NCBI GenBank assembly: GCA_029938635.1
Contig: JAOZUQ010000020.1
Location: 1 to 41,156 of the forward strand
Origin: Candidatus Aminicenantota bacterium
Lineage (GTDB): Bacteria > Acidobacteriota > Aminicenantia > UBA2199
DNA length: 41,156 nt
Reading direction: 5' to 3'
Positions 23,714-31,906 of the stretch are shown here, piece after piece. The stretch's first letter is position 1. Each line of letters starts with the position of its first letter. A program made the translations under genes and the position numbers. Below the pieces are notes generated by a model. That model had not been told where the DNA came from. It saw nothing but the letters and a program-made list of their open reading frames with translations, and searched no databases.

Positions 23714-25528
23714 ATGAGATACCTTCTTTATTATATCGATGGTTTTATCAGGAAATTCCCTCTTAGAGGAACTGATGTTGTTATCGGAAGAAAAAAGGAT
23801 TGTGAACTTGTCCTTGATCTTGATTCTATCTCCAGAAAACATGTGAAGATCCTGATAGGAAATGAAATTACCATCAGAGACCTCGACTCTACAAATGGAA
23901 CTTTTGTAAGAAATGTTAAGATCGGGGAATCCAGGCTTGAGTTAGGGGAGTCTTTCAATATAGGAGGAATGGAGTTCTTTCTGAGAGAAGGCAGCCTTGA
24001 TGAGTTTAAAACTGCAGATGAGCTAAGGCCGATATTTAATGGTATAAATTCTCCTTCCCCGAAACAGGGCAGCGAGGAAGAGGAAACCAAATTCATAAAT
24101 GATATTTTTTCAGATATACTGCAATATATAGCAAAAACAGGATTCAGGAAACGGAGTTTCAACCATTTCATTCATGATCTTTCAGATTATCTATCCCAGC
24201 TGCAAAACTTCGGTTCGATTGCATTATTGTCAAAAGAAAATGGAGATCATAATATTTACTTTACAATAGAAAAAATTGATAACCTTGTCAGTATGGTTAA
24301 CAACCTTGCTGAAAAGGATAAAGGGATCTTTAAAGAGAGAAAAAGTGATATTACTTTTCCCGATACGAAATACAGGTTCTATTCTTTTCCGGTGGAATTA
24401 CGGGATATTAAAGCGGCAATGGTATATGTCCCTCTGAATCCTGCTATTGAGGAAGGAGATATTGTTCTTGAATTTCTTGATTTGCTTGCAAAAGAGATAT
24501 CTTTGCTGGCCAGGATTTTATTGAGCGGGGACAGAGAAAAACTTCTTCCCGATCCTGATGAGGGCCATGATCCTGAGAAAGTGTCGATAGTGGCATTGGA
24601 TCCTGAAGTCAGGAGTTTGATAAAGCAGACAATTAAAATTGCAGGAAGTGATGTGTTTGTTTTAATAGAAGGTGAATCCGGGACGGGAAAGGAATTATTT
24701 GCAAAATTACTACATGAACATTCCGGCAGGAACAGGGGGACGTTTGTTGCTATCAATTGTGCAGCTATTCCCGAGACCTTACTTGAATCTGAATTGTTTG
24801 GACATGAGAAAGGATCATTCACAGGAGCTTATACGAAAAAGAAAGGAAAACTTGAAATAGCTTCAGGTGGAACTCTTGTTCTTGACGAAATCGGTGATAT
24901 GCCTATCCAGTTACAGGCAAAAATCTTACGGGTCCTGCAGGAACATGAGTTTTACAGTGTCGGGGGAACAACTCCCATTAAAGTCGATCTAAGGATTATT
25001 ACACTAACCAATAAAATATTAAAGAACCTCATCACTAAAGGTGATTTCAGGGAAGATCTTTACTATAGACTGGTTCACCACAGAATCACCCTTCCTCCCC
25101 TCAGGGACAGGAAAGAGGATATTTCACCTCTGATCAATTATTTTACTGGTAAGTTCTCAGAAGAACTTGGAAAAAACATCGGAGGATATACCGTACAGGT
25201 TTTTAAAGCAATGGAAAGCTATTCATGGCCTGGAAATATAAGGCAGCTGGAGAATGAGATCAGGAGGCTTGTCAATCTGGTAGAAGATGGAGAGAGTATT
25301 TATTACGAATTACTATCTGAGGAGGTACAGAGAGGAAAAGTGGTAAATGAGAAAACTGATATTCTGAACACCGGGATTTATGGGAAGTTCGGAACTGAGA
25401 AGGATTACATAATTCACCTTTTAGGGAAGAATGGTTGGAATAAATCCAGAACTGCTGTAGAGCTTGGAATTACTTATCAGGGGCTTCATAAAAAAATGAA
25501 GCGCCTCGGGATAAAAAAACAGATATAA
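23714..25528 (+). CDS. FHA-domain sigma-54-dependent transcriptional activator
   Basis: This is a 604-residue bacterial enhancer-binding protein. Residues ~15-85 are an FHA phosphothreonine-binding domain (VIGRKKDC, SRKH, DSTNGTF). Residues ~130-285 look like a GAF-type sensor domain. The AAA+ sigma-54 interaction domain follows, with Walker A GESGTGKE at 320-327, the sigma-54 contact loop GSFTGA at 367-372 and Walker B LVLDEIGD. A Fis-type helix-turn-helix ends the protein (NGWNKSRTAVELGITYQGLHKKMKRLGI region). FHA-EBPs usually answer Ser/Thr kinase signalling, and no such kinase is in the window. Start 23714 is preferred over the ATG at 23654, which lies within the operator cluster. No -24/-12 promoter was recognised in the window, so its targets are unknown. 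Confidence 0.9.
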   Translation: MRYLLYYIDGFIRKFPLRGTDVVIGRKKDCELVLDLDSISRKHVKILIGNEITIRDLDSTNGTFVRNVKIGESRLELGESFNIGGMEFFLREGSLDEFKTADELRPIFNGINSPSPKQGSEEEETKFINDIFSDILQYIAKTGFRKRSFNHFIHDLSDYLSQLQNFGSIALLSKENGDHNIYFTIEKIDNLVSMVNNLAEKDKGIFKERKSDITFPDTKYRFYSFPVELRDIKAAMVYVPLNPAIEEGDIVLEFLDLLAKEISLLARILLSGDREKLLPDPDEGHDPEKVSIVALDPEVRSLIKQTIKIAGSDVFVLIEGESGTGKELFAKLLHEHSGRNRGTFVAINCAAIPETLLESELFGHEKGSFTGAYTKKKGKLEIASGGTLVLDEIGDMPIQLQAKILRVLQEHEFYSVGGTTPIKVDLRIITLTNKILKNLITKGDFREDLYYRLVHHRITLPPLRDRKEDISPLINYFTGKFSEELGKNIGGYTVQVFKAMESYSWPGNIRQLENEIRRLVNLVEDGESIYYELLSEEVQRGKVVNEKTDILNTGIYGKFGTEKDYIIHLLGKNGWNKSRTAVELGITYQGLHKKMKRLGIKKQI

Positions 25529-25597
25529 AAATTATTCCGGAAAAGCGTCCGAGTGTTGTAAAATTTCCAGATTCGTTATATCCTTTTTGTTAATATT

Positions 25598-25619
25598 AAA
25601 CAATCTTTGATCATTGTTT
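25598..25619 (+). terminator. Candidate terminator or regulatory hairpin after the FHA activator
   Basis: AAACAAT (25598-25604), an 8-base loop, then ATTGTTT (25613-25619) and a further T and ATG-rich tract. It lies between the activator stop and the lipid kinase. The stem is AT-rich, so the call is tentative. Confidence 0.35.
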
Positions 25620-25671
25620 TATGTTGTAATCAGAATTACAGATAAAAAATAGTTTTTAAAAGGAATTAATA

Positions 25672-26562
25672 ATGAAGATATTATTGGTTTATAACCCGAC
25701 AGCCGGAAATGGCAAAGCTAAAAAGTTACTCCCTAAGATCAAACAGGAATTAAATGAAAGAAAAATTTCTTTTGAAATTTTAACAACATCCTGCCCCGGT
25801 CATGCCGTCGATCTTGTAAAGGATGCCGATCTTTCCGGATATGACGGTATCGTGTCAGCAGGAGGTGACGGGACGATGTTTGAGTCACTCAATGGATACT
25901 ATTTGAATCCGGGAAAGGATAAACCCCCATTCGGGATACTCCCGATAGGGACAGGTAATGCATTTGTGAAAGACATTGGCCTGAAGTCCGGGGGCTGGAA
26001 GTCTGCAATAAATATGATTGCAGAAAATAAATTAAGGAGGGTTGATGTTGCTAAATTTAAAACAGGCGGGGATATTTATTATTATCTTAATATTATCGGT
26101 CTTGGTTTTGTGTCAGATGTGAATAAGCTCGCTCAAAAGCTCAAATTTTTCGGAAATCTTTCCTACACTATCGGTGTATTGGATAAAATTATATTTCTCA
26201 GGAATTACAAGGTGTTCATAGATCTGGATGGGGAAAAGATAGAAAGAGAGAATGTATTTGTTGAAGTTTCCAATACCCGTTATACATCAAATTTCCTTAT
26301 GGCACCGACAGCTGAGGTAGATGATGGATATCTGGATGTGATCCTGCTGAACAAAACATCAAGGCGGAGAATGCTTCAATGTTTACCAAAAATATTCACA
26401 GGGGAACATGTAACCATGGAGGAAGTTGAGACATTTAAAGCCAGAAAGATATCTATAAAAACTGATCTTCCCAAAGAGTTGACTCCGGATGGAGAAATGT
26501 TCGGGACCACTCCTCTGGAGATTGAGTGTCTTCACCGGGATCTCGAGGTGTTCGGGAATTGA
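25672..26562 (+). CDS. Diacylglycerol/lipid kinase family protein (YegS/BmrU type)
   Basis: This 296-residue soluble or membrane-associated kinase phosphorylates a lipid hydroxyl group with ATP. It has the DAGK catalytic pattern: VYNPTAGNGKAKKLL at the N-terminus, GGDGT at residues 64-68, PIGTGNAFVKDIGL near 95-108 and a C-terminal beta domain with PDGEMFGTTPLEIE. The family includes diacylglycerol, ceramide and sphingosine kinases, so substrate cannot be assigned. The coexistence of a KDSR-like SDR in the window is only suggestive. AAGGA lies 8 bases before the ATG. Its stop overlaps the proposed TTG start of the acyltransferase gene by 4 bases, so the two are coupled. Confidence 0.9.
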   Translation: MKILLVYNPTAGNGKAKKLLPKIKQELNERKISFEILTTSCPGHAVDLVKDADLSGYDGIVSAGGDGTMFESLNGYYLNPGKDKPPFGILPIGTGNAFVKDIGLKSGGWKSAINMIAENKLRRVDVAKFKTGGDIYYYLNIIGLGFVSDVNKLAQKLKFFGNLSYTIGVLDKIIFLRNYKVFIDLDGEKIERENVFVEVSNTRYTSNFLMAPTAEVDDGYLDVILLNKTSRRRMLQCLPKIFTGEHVTMEEVETFKARKISIKTDLPKELTPDGEMFGTTPLEIECLHRDLEVFGN

Positions 26563-27266
26563 AGGAGATCAGGTCTATATTTATCTGGATGTTTAGTTTC
26601 ATTTTTCTATTTTTTTTTCTGATATTTGCCATTATTTGTACATTTTTATTCCCAATGGAAAAATATGATCCCTGGATTAAGTCTCTAATGAGATTCATGC
26701 TGAGGGTGATCGGTATAAAAGTCAGAGTAACCGGAGTTGAGAACATAAACCCGGATAAAACATACCTGTTCATGGCAAATCATATCAGCCTTTTCGATAT
26801 ACCATTGCTCTCCGGATATGTTCCTCAACAGGTAAGAGGAATTGAAGCTGACAGGCAATTCAAATGGCCCCTTTACGGATTCGCTATAAAGAGACTCGGT
26901 AATATTCCTATCAACCGCAAAAATGTACATTCAGCTATAAAGAGCATCGGGAATGCGATCCGGAGATTAAAAGAAAAAAGATCTATCATTGTTTTACCTG
27001 AAGGGCACAGAACACTTGATGGTAACTTGAACCCGTTTAAAAAGCTGCCTTTCCACCTTGCCAAAAAATCTGATAGTGCAATAATTCCGATGGGATTATC
27101 CGGACTTTTTTCTGTAAAAAGAAAGGGCTCATGGATAATTAAGCCCGGTCCTGTCCAGATAAATTTCGGAAAACCTATACCGGTTGAGATAATCAAATCA
27201 AAATCGGTTGAAGAGTTAAGAGATTATACAAAAAATGTTATTTCAGGCCTGATCGATTTCCATTAG
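26559..27266 (+). CDS. PlsC-type 1-acylglycerol-3-phosphate acyltransferase
   Basis: This 235-residue membrane acyltransferase transfers an acyl chain to lysophosphatidate or a similar lysolipid. The N-terminal hydrophobic segment (residues ~8-30, rich in Phe/Ile) anchors it. The catalytic NHxxxxD is at Asn74-His75 to Asp80 (NHISLFD). The second motif reads PEGHRT rather than the usual EGTR, so the Thr is replaced by His. Block IV (IIPMGLSG) is present. Start TTG 26559 is preferred: it overlaps the kinase stop as TTGA and has GAGGTG 8 bases upstream. GTG 26526 would overlap the kinase further, and ATG 26589 would shorten the anchor. Co-translation with the lipid kinase suggests a shared role in phospholipid or lysolipid recycling. 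Confidence 0.88.
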   Translation: MKEIRSIFIWMFSFIFLFFFLIFAIICTFLFPMEKYDPWIKSLMRFMLRVIGIKVRVTGVENINPDKTYLFMANHISLFDIPLLSGYVPQQVRGIEADRQFKWPLYGFAIKRLGNIPINRKNVHSAIKSIGNAIRRLKEKRSIIVLPEGHRTLDGNLNPFKKLPFHLAKKSDSAIIPMGLSGLFSVKRKGSWIIKPGPVQINFGKPIPVEIIKSKSVEELRDYTKNVISGLIDFH

Positions 27267-27280
27267 GTGGCATTTAGTTT

Positions 27281-27338
27281 AATCAGATTGAAATAACTAT
27301 TTTAGTATGTTATTTAGATAGATTAAAAAATTCTGATT
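27281..27338. repeat. Nested inverted repeats upstream of the OPT transporter
   Basis: An outer pair, AATCAGA (27281-27287) and TCTGATT (27332-27338), encloses an inner pair, AAATAAC (27291-27297) and GTTATTT (27309-27315). The transcript could fold as a stem with an inner hairpin, or the inner pair could be a protein-binding dyad. It lies between the acyltransferase stop and the OPT start codon, where a terminator and a promoter are both expected. Confidence 0.5.
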
Positions 27339-27382
27339 TTGGGTGTTGCAGTTACAGGTTCAAAATCATAACGGAGGTTTCA

Positions 27383-29392
27383 ATGGATATTCAGTCTACA
27401 GGAAATGGTCTTCCGGAAAATGCTTACAGGAAGCTAAATGAGGGTGAGGAGTATAAACCTGTCGTACCTTCGGGATCACCACTTCCCGAATTAACATCTT
27501 ATTCGCTCCTTTGGGGTATGTTCTATGCAGTTTTGTTTTCTGCAGCAGCAGCTTATCTGGGGTTAAAAATAGGTCAGGTATTTGAAGCAGCGATCCCTAT
27601 CGCAATACTCGCTGTAGGCCTCTCCTCAATGCTTGGGAGGAAGAATGCACTTCAGGAAAATGTAATTATTCAATCCATTGGATCAAGTTCCGGTGTGATC
27701 GTTGCCGGTGCAATCTTTACGATACCCGGACTTTATATCCTTGGAATAGAGGCAAGTTTTATCCAGGTGTTCCTTGCATCACTTTTCGGAGGGTTTCTCG
27801 GGATTCTATTCCTGATTCCATTCAGGAAATTTTTTGTCAAAGATATGCATGGTGAGTTCCCTTTCCCCGAAGCAACTGCAACAACAGAAGTGCTTGTTGC
27901 CGGTGAATCCGGTGGCAATAAAGCTAAGATCCTGGTGAAAGCTCTTGTGATCGGAGGGATATATGACTTCCTTATATCAGGATTCGGACTTTGGAAAGAG
28001 AAAGTTTCAACTCTCGTTACCCCATGGGGGAGAGCAATTGCTGATTCGGTAAAACTCGAGTTCAATATTCTAACCAGCTCTGCTGTTATGGGCCTCGGGT
28101 ATATCATCGGATTAAAATATGCTCTTATTATTGCTTCAGGATCATTTCTTGCGTGGTGGGTCTTTGTTCCTGCTATTTTCTATATTGGTCAGTTCAACCC
28201 GGAGCCCATTCTAAATGCTGCAAAGCCCATTGTCGATATGATGCCGCAGGAAATATTCAGTGAATATGTAAGGCACATCGGGATAGGAGGGATCGCAGCA
28301 GCAGGAATAATCGGAATAATAAAATCGAGGAAGATCATAGGCGGTGCATTTAAACTTGCTGCAAATGAGATAACGGGAAAATCGAGCTCTGATAAGTCCG
28401 AGACCGTTAAAACTGACAGGCTCCAGAAGGATATCAGCATGAAATGGAATGTTATCCTGATAATGGCCACTCTGCTTGGTATATTCTCATTTTTTCTGAT
28501 CAGTGTTCTGGGTGGAAATATTGTTCATGCACTTATAGGACTTGCCATTGTTACTATCGTATCTTTCCTGTTTACTACGGTTGCTGCCAGGGCTATAGCT
28601 ATAGTCGGTACAAATCCTGTTTCCGGGATGACCTTAATGACATTGATAATATCTTCGGTGATCCTTGTTGCGATCGGATTAAAGGGTGAACAGGGAATGC
28701 TTGCGGCTCTGTTAATAGGTGGTGTTGTCTGTACTGCGCTATCCATGGCCGGGGGTTTTATAACCGATCTGAAGATAGGTTACTGGCTTGGTACTACACC
28801 TGCAGTGCAGCAGAGATACAAGTTCCTCGGTACTCTTCTTTCTGCAGCTTCGGTCGGACTCGTAATCCTTATGTTATATAAAACCTATGGTTTTGGACCG
28901 GGCGGACTCGAAGCTCCACAGGCCTCTGCAATGGCAGCTGTCCTGAAGCCTCTAATGACCGGACAACCAGCTCCATGGCTGCTTTACCTTGCAGGAGTTC
29001 TCCTTGCGATTATACTGGAATTCATCGGGATACCTCCATTAGCTTTTGCTCTCGGGATGTACCTGCCCCTATATCTGAACACACCAATACTGGCAGGAGG
29101 AATTATTGCTCATCTGATCAGTAAAAGTTCCAAAGATGAAAAACTTGTTTCTGAAAGGAAGGAGCGTGGTACACTCATTGCCTCCGGGTTTATAGCCGGC
29201 GGAGCGATAATGGGAGTACTCGCTGCTACGATTGTTTTTATAGGTCAGAACATTTTCGGTGAAGGATGGACCATGATGAAGGCGATCGGAACTGAGCATT
29301 GGAGTGAATCCGCCGGAGCTGAGTATCTCGGTTTTATAATGTTCGCAATCCTTCTTTATTACCTGTACTGGGATTCAAAGAGAGTAAAATAA
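27383..29392 (+). CDS. OPT-family oligopeptide transporter
   Basis: This 669-residue polytopic membrane protein has about 15-16 predicted helices. It carries OPT-family features: an N-terminal cytosolic stretch before YSLLWGMFYAVLFSAAAAYLGLKIGQVFEAAIPIA, an early QSIGSSSGVIVAGAIFTIPGL segment, the LFLIPFRKFFVKDMHGEFPFPEATAT region, and the IPPLAFALGMYLPLYLN motif near the C-terminus. Bacterial members are putative proton-coupled peptide or metal-chelate importers. GGAGG is 7 bases before the ATG. It stands alone on the plus strand, ending 26 bases from the convergent mltG. In this window it could supply peptides released by the tricorn-like protease, but nothing links them directly. Confidence 0.92.
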   Translation: MDIQSTGNGLPENAYRKLNEGEEYKPVVPSGSPLPELTSYSLLWGMFYAVLFSAAAAYLGLKIGQVFEAAIPIAILAVGLSSMLGRKNALQENVIIQSIGSSSGVIVAGAIFTIPGLYILGIEASFIQVFLASLFGGFLGILFLIPFRKFFVKDMHGEFPFPEATATTEVLVAGESGGNKAKILVKALVIGGIYDFLISGFGLWKEKVSTLVTPWGRAIADSVKLEFNILTSSAVMGLGYIIGLKYALIIASGSFLAWWVFVPAIFYIGQFNPEPILNAAKPIVDMMPQEIFSEYVRHIGIGGIAAAGIIGIIKSRKIIGGAFKLAANEITGKSSSDKSETVKTDRLQKDISMKWNVILIMATLLGIFSFFLISVLGGNIVHALIGLAIVTIVSFLFTTVAARAIAIVGTNPVSGMTLMTLIISSVILVAIGLKGEQGMLAALLIGGVVCTALSMAGGFITDLKIGYWLGTTPAVQQRYKFLGTLLSAASVGLVILMLYKTYGFGPGGLEAPQASAMAAVLKPLMTGQPAPWLLYLAGVLLAIILEFIGIPPLAFALGMYLPLYLNTPILAGGIIAHLISKSSKDEKLVSERKERGTLIASGFIAGGAIMGVLAATIVFIGQNIFGEGWTMMKAIGTEHWSESAGAEYLGFIMFAILLYYLYWDSKRVK

Positions 29393-29418
29393 ATATTTAA
29401 TTAATTATAAGACAGGAA

Positions 29419-30429
29419 TTATTTTTTTTTCTTGAGGATATATTTTCGGACAGCCCAATTATGTTCTTTAAGGTTCTTAGAAAAATAGTGTGTTTTCCGG
29501 TCTTTTGCTACAAAATAAAGATATTTTGAATTTTCAGGAAATAGAGCAGCCTCGATCGAATGGATTCCGGGGCTGCAGATGGGTCCCGGAGGTAACCCCC
29601 TGTGGATTCTCGTGTTGTATGGTGAATCCATCTTAAGGTCCTTCCATTTGATATCTCCATCCCATTTCCCTTCCTTTTTCAATGCATAGATGATAGTGGG
29701 GTCGCATCCCATGGGCATACCAATTCTGAGTCTGTTATGGAAAACGGAAGATATCAAAAATCTCTCTTCTCTTGAAGAAGTTTCTTTCTCGATAAGGGAG
29801 GCAAGAGTGAGAATTTCTCTGACACTAAGGTTCAGTTCACCGGCTCTTATTCTATAGCTTTCAGAAAAACTCTGTCTGAAGTTATTTATCATTGTTTTAA
29901 GAAGATCGCCCGGAGTTGTCCCTTTACTGATCATATATGTTTCCGGGAACAAATATCCCTCAAGATCATCGGCATTTGCATCGAGGTCTGATATAAGAGA
30001 AACCTTCCTTGCCGAGTTGTGAAATTTTCTATAATCTATCCCATGATTCTGAGATAGATATTCCGCTGTTTCATCGATCGTCATACCCTCTTTGATAGTT
30101 ATCTTATATAAGACGACATCACCTTTTATAAGTTTTTGTATAATCTGCTCTATTGTGAGGGGTTTGCTGAAATCATATTCTCCTGTTTTAAAGAATGATC
30201 CTGAATGAAACAATTTGTAATAGATCCTGAAATAGAGATAGTTCGGTATTATTTTTTTCTTTTTCAGCATACCTGCAATCTCTGTTACAGTGGAACCTCC
30301 GGGTATTTCTATTTTGATCGATCCGTCAAATCCTTTGTAAGGGGATGTTGCCTTTCTATAAAAATCATATCCCGTAAATATCAGAATTGCCAAAAGTATT
30401 AAAAGAAAAATTAATAGGATTTTTTTCAT
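29419..30429 (-). CDS. mltG: Endolytic transglycosylase MltG (YceG-like)
   Basis: This 336-residue inner-membrane enzyme cleaves nascent peptidoglycan strands and is thought to set glycan chain length. It has an N-terminal membrane helix (residues ~4-22), a LysM-like region with IEIPGGSTVTEIAGMLKKKKII, and the YceG catalytic domain. The catalytic glutamate is Glu214 in LASLIEKETS, matching Glu218 of E. coli MltG. PMGCDPTIIYAL, SPYNTRIHRGLPPGPICSPG and the YLYFVAK ending are typical. Its ATG overlaps the ruvX stop (ATGA, 30426-30429), so it is translationally coupled and last in the six-gene operon. The C-terminus is lysine-rich (LKKKK). Confidence 0.95.
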   Translation of the reverse strand: MKKILLIFLLILLAILIFTGYDFYRKATSPYKGFDGSIKIEIPGGSTVTEIAGMLKKKKIIPNYLYFRIYYKLFHSGSFFKTGEYDFSKPLTIEQIIQKLIKGDVVLYKITIKEGMTIDETAEYLSQNHGIDYRKFHNSARKVSLISDLDANADDLEGYLFPETYMISKGTTPGDLLKTMINNFRQSFSESYRIRAGELNLSVREILTLASLIEKETSSREERFLISSVFHNRLRIGMPMGCDPTIIYALKKEGKWDGDIKWKDLKMDSPYNTRIHRGLPPGPICSPGIHSIEAALFPENSKYLYFVAKDRKTHYFSKNLKEHNWAVRKYILKKKK

Positions 30430-30833
30430 ATTGTCTCCATATATTCAGTTAAAATAATATGGGCTGACACAGAATCAATGAGGTTTTTACTTTTCCTGAT
30501 GTCTCCTCTGGAATTTTTCAGCATCTCTTCCGCCTCAAAACTTGTAAGCCTCTCATCAATGAGTTTTACTTTCAACCCTGTTGCCAAAGTGATCAGATTT
30601 TTAAATTTATTCACTTTTTTTGACATGAGACTCTCTGAGCCGTTCATATTCAACGGGTAACCAAGAACTACAAATGTTACTTCATAATCATAAATTATTT
30701 CTTTTAACTTTGCTATAAGTGATTCTTTATTAGTATTCTTTACAGGGTTTATTGGAGTTGATGTCCTTAGTTCGGAATTACCAATGGCAACACCTATTCT
30801 TTTCTCTCCGTAATCAAGTGAAAGAATAATCAT
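30426..30833 (-). CDS. ruvX: RuvX/YqgF family putative pre-16S rRNA nuclease (Holliday junction resolvase-like)
   Basis: This 135-residue RNase H-fold protein has the conserved LDYGEKRIGVAIG start (first catalytic Asp), VVLGYPLNMNGSES, LIDERLTSFEAEEML and a C-terminal KNLIDSVSAHIILTEYM with the last acidic residue. YqgF in E. coli is needed for 16S rRNA 5'-end processing; resolvase activity has also been reported for relatives. It begins 3 bases after the ddl stop and overlaps mltG by 4 bases. The ruvX-mltG neighbourhood is widespread in bacteria. Confidence 0.93.
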   Translation of the reverse strand: MIILSLDYGEKRIGVAIGNSELRTSTPINPVKNTNKESLIAKLKEIIYDYEVTFVVLGYPLNMNGSESLMSKKVNKFKNLITLATGLKVKLIDERLTSFEAEEMLKNSRGDIRKSKNLIDSVSAHIILTEYMETI

Positions 30834-30836
30834 GCT

Positions 30837-31889
30837 TTATTCAGGTTTATTTAACCTTGAAAATATTTTTTCCGAGTGTTCAAACCCGAGATTGATAATC
30901 TCTGTTATCAGAGATTTAAATGATAATCCTTCAGTTGTCCATAGTTTCGGAAACATACTTATCTCAGTAAATCCGGGAATTGTATTTATCTCATTTATAA
31001 TGATCCTTCCGGTTTTCTCCTCAACAAAAAAATCTACTCTGGAGAATCCATTCAGAAAGAGTGCCCTGTATGCAGTTAGAGCAGCCTCTCTGAGTTCATC
31101 TTCTTTATCAACCGGCAACTCGGCGGGAATCTGAAATTCAGTTTTTCCGAGAATGTATTTATCTTCATAGTCATAAAAATCTTTGGAGGGGATAAATGAA
31201 CCTGCTCTGGATGCTACAGGGACATCGTTACCTTTTACCGAAACTTCATACTCCATTCCCGCAATTGCTTCTTCGATTATTATTTTTATATCATATTTGA
31301 ATGCTTCGTTTATTCCTTTGACCAGATCTCTCACATTCTCTGCTTTGGATATTCCAACAGATGAACCAAGAGCACACGGTTTGATAAAACAGGGATAACC
31401 CAAAGAACTTTCAACCTCCTCGATTATAAGGTCAGGATCATTTTCTATATATACTTTGTATTTTGTTATTGAAAGTCCTGCCTGTTCAAAGAGGATCTTA
31501 GATACTACTTTATCCATAGCAAGATTCGAAGACAAAGATCCGGCTCCTGCAAAGGGTACACCTGACATTTCAAATATCCCCTGGATCCTGCCGTCCTCTC
31601 CATTCGGGCCATGTAAAACCGGGAAATAAATATCAATATCATTTGAGATTATGCCACTTTTTTCCCATGGGAGGAAACTTCCCTTCTCAGCAGTATCCGT
31701 TTCGGGATTCCCTATATTCTCCTCTCTGATAAAGGACCATCTCCCATCACGGTTTATATATATAAGAGATGTGTTAAAAAGGTTTCTGTCGATATTTTTG
31801 TAAATTGCTCCGGCTGAACGGATCGAAACTTCATGCTCAGCAGACATCCCTCCAAAAATAATTGCTACATTCTTTTTACTTTCAGCCAT
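30837..31889 (-). CDS. ddl: D-alanine--D-alanine ligase
   Basis: This 350-residue ATP-grasp enzyme joins two D-alanines for the peptidoglycan stem peptide. Visible signatures are the N-terminal IIFGGMSAEHEVSIRSA, HGPNGEDGRIQGIFEMSGVPFAGAGSLSS around residues 95-125, the ATP-binding PCFIKPCALGSSVGISK, and the metal and D-Ala site EINTIPGFTEISMFPKLW near the C-terminus. AGGA is 8 bases before the ATG. It lies 17 bases after the slt stop and 3 bases before ruvX, in the envelope operon. Confidence 0.96.
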   Translation of the reverse strand: MAESKKNVAIIFGGMSAEHEVSIRSAGAIYKNIDRNLFNTSLIYINRDGRWSFIREENIGNPETDTAEKGSFLPWEKSGIISNDIDIYFPVLHGPNGEDGRIQGIFEMSGVPFAGAGSLSSNLAMDKVVSKILFEQAGLSITKYKVYIENDPDLIIEEVESSLGYPCFIKPCALGSSVGISKAENVRDLVKGINEAFKYDIKIIIEEAIAGMEYEVSVKGNDVPVASRAGSFIPSKDFYDYEDKYILGKTEFQIPAELPVDKEDELREAALTAYRALFLNGFSRVDFFVEEKTGRIIINEINTIPGFTEISMFPKLWTTEGLSFKSLITEIINLGFEHSEKIFSRLNKPE

Positions 31890-31906
31890 TTCTTTTTCCT
31901 GATTTG

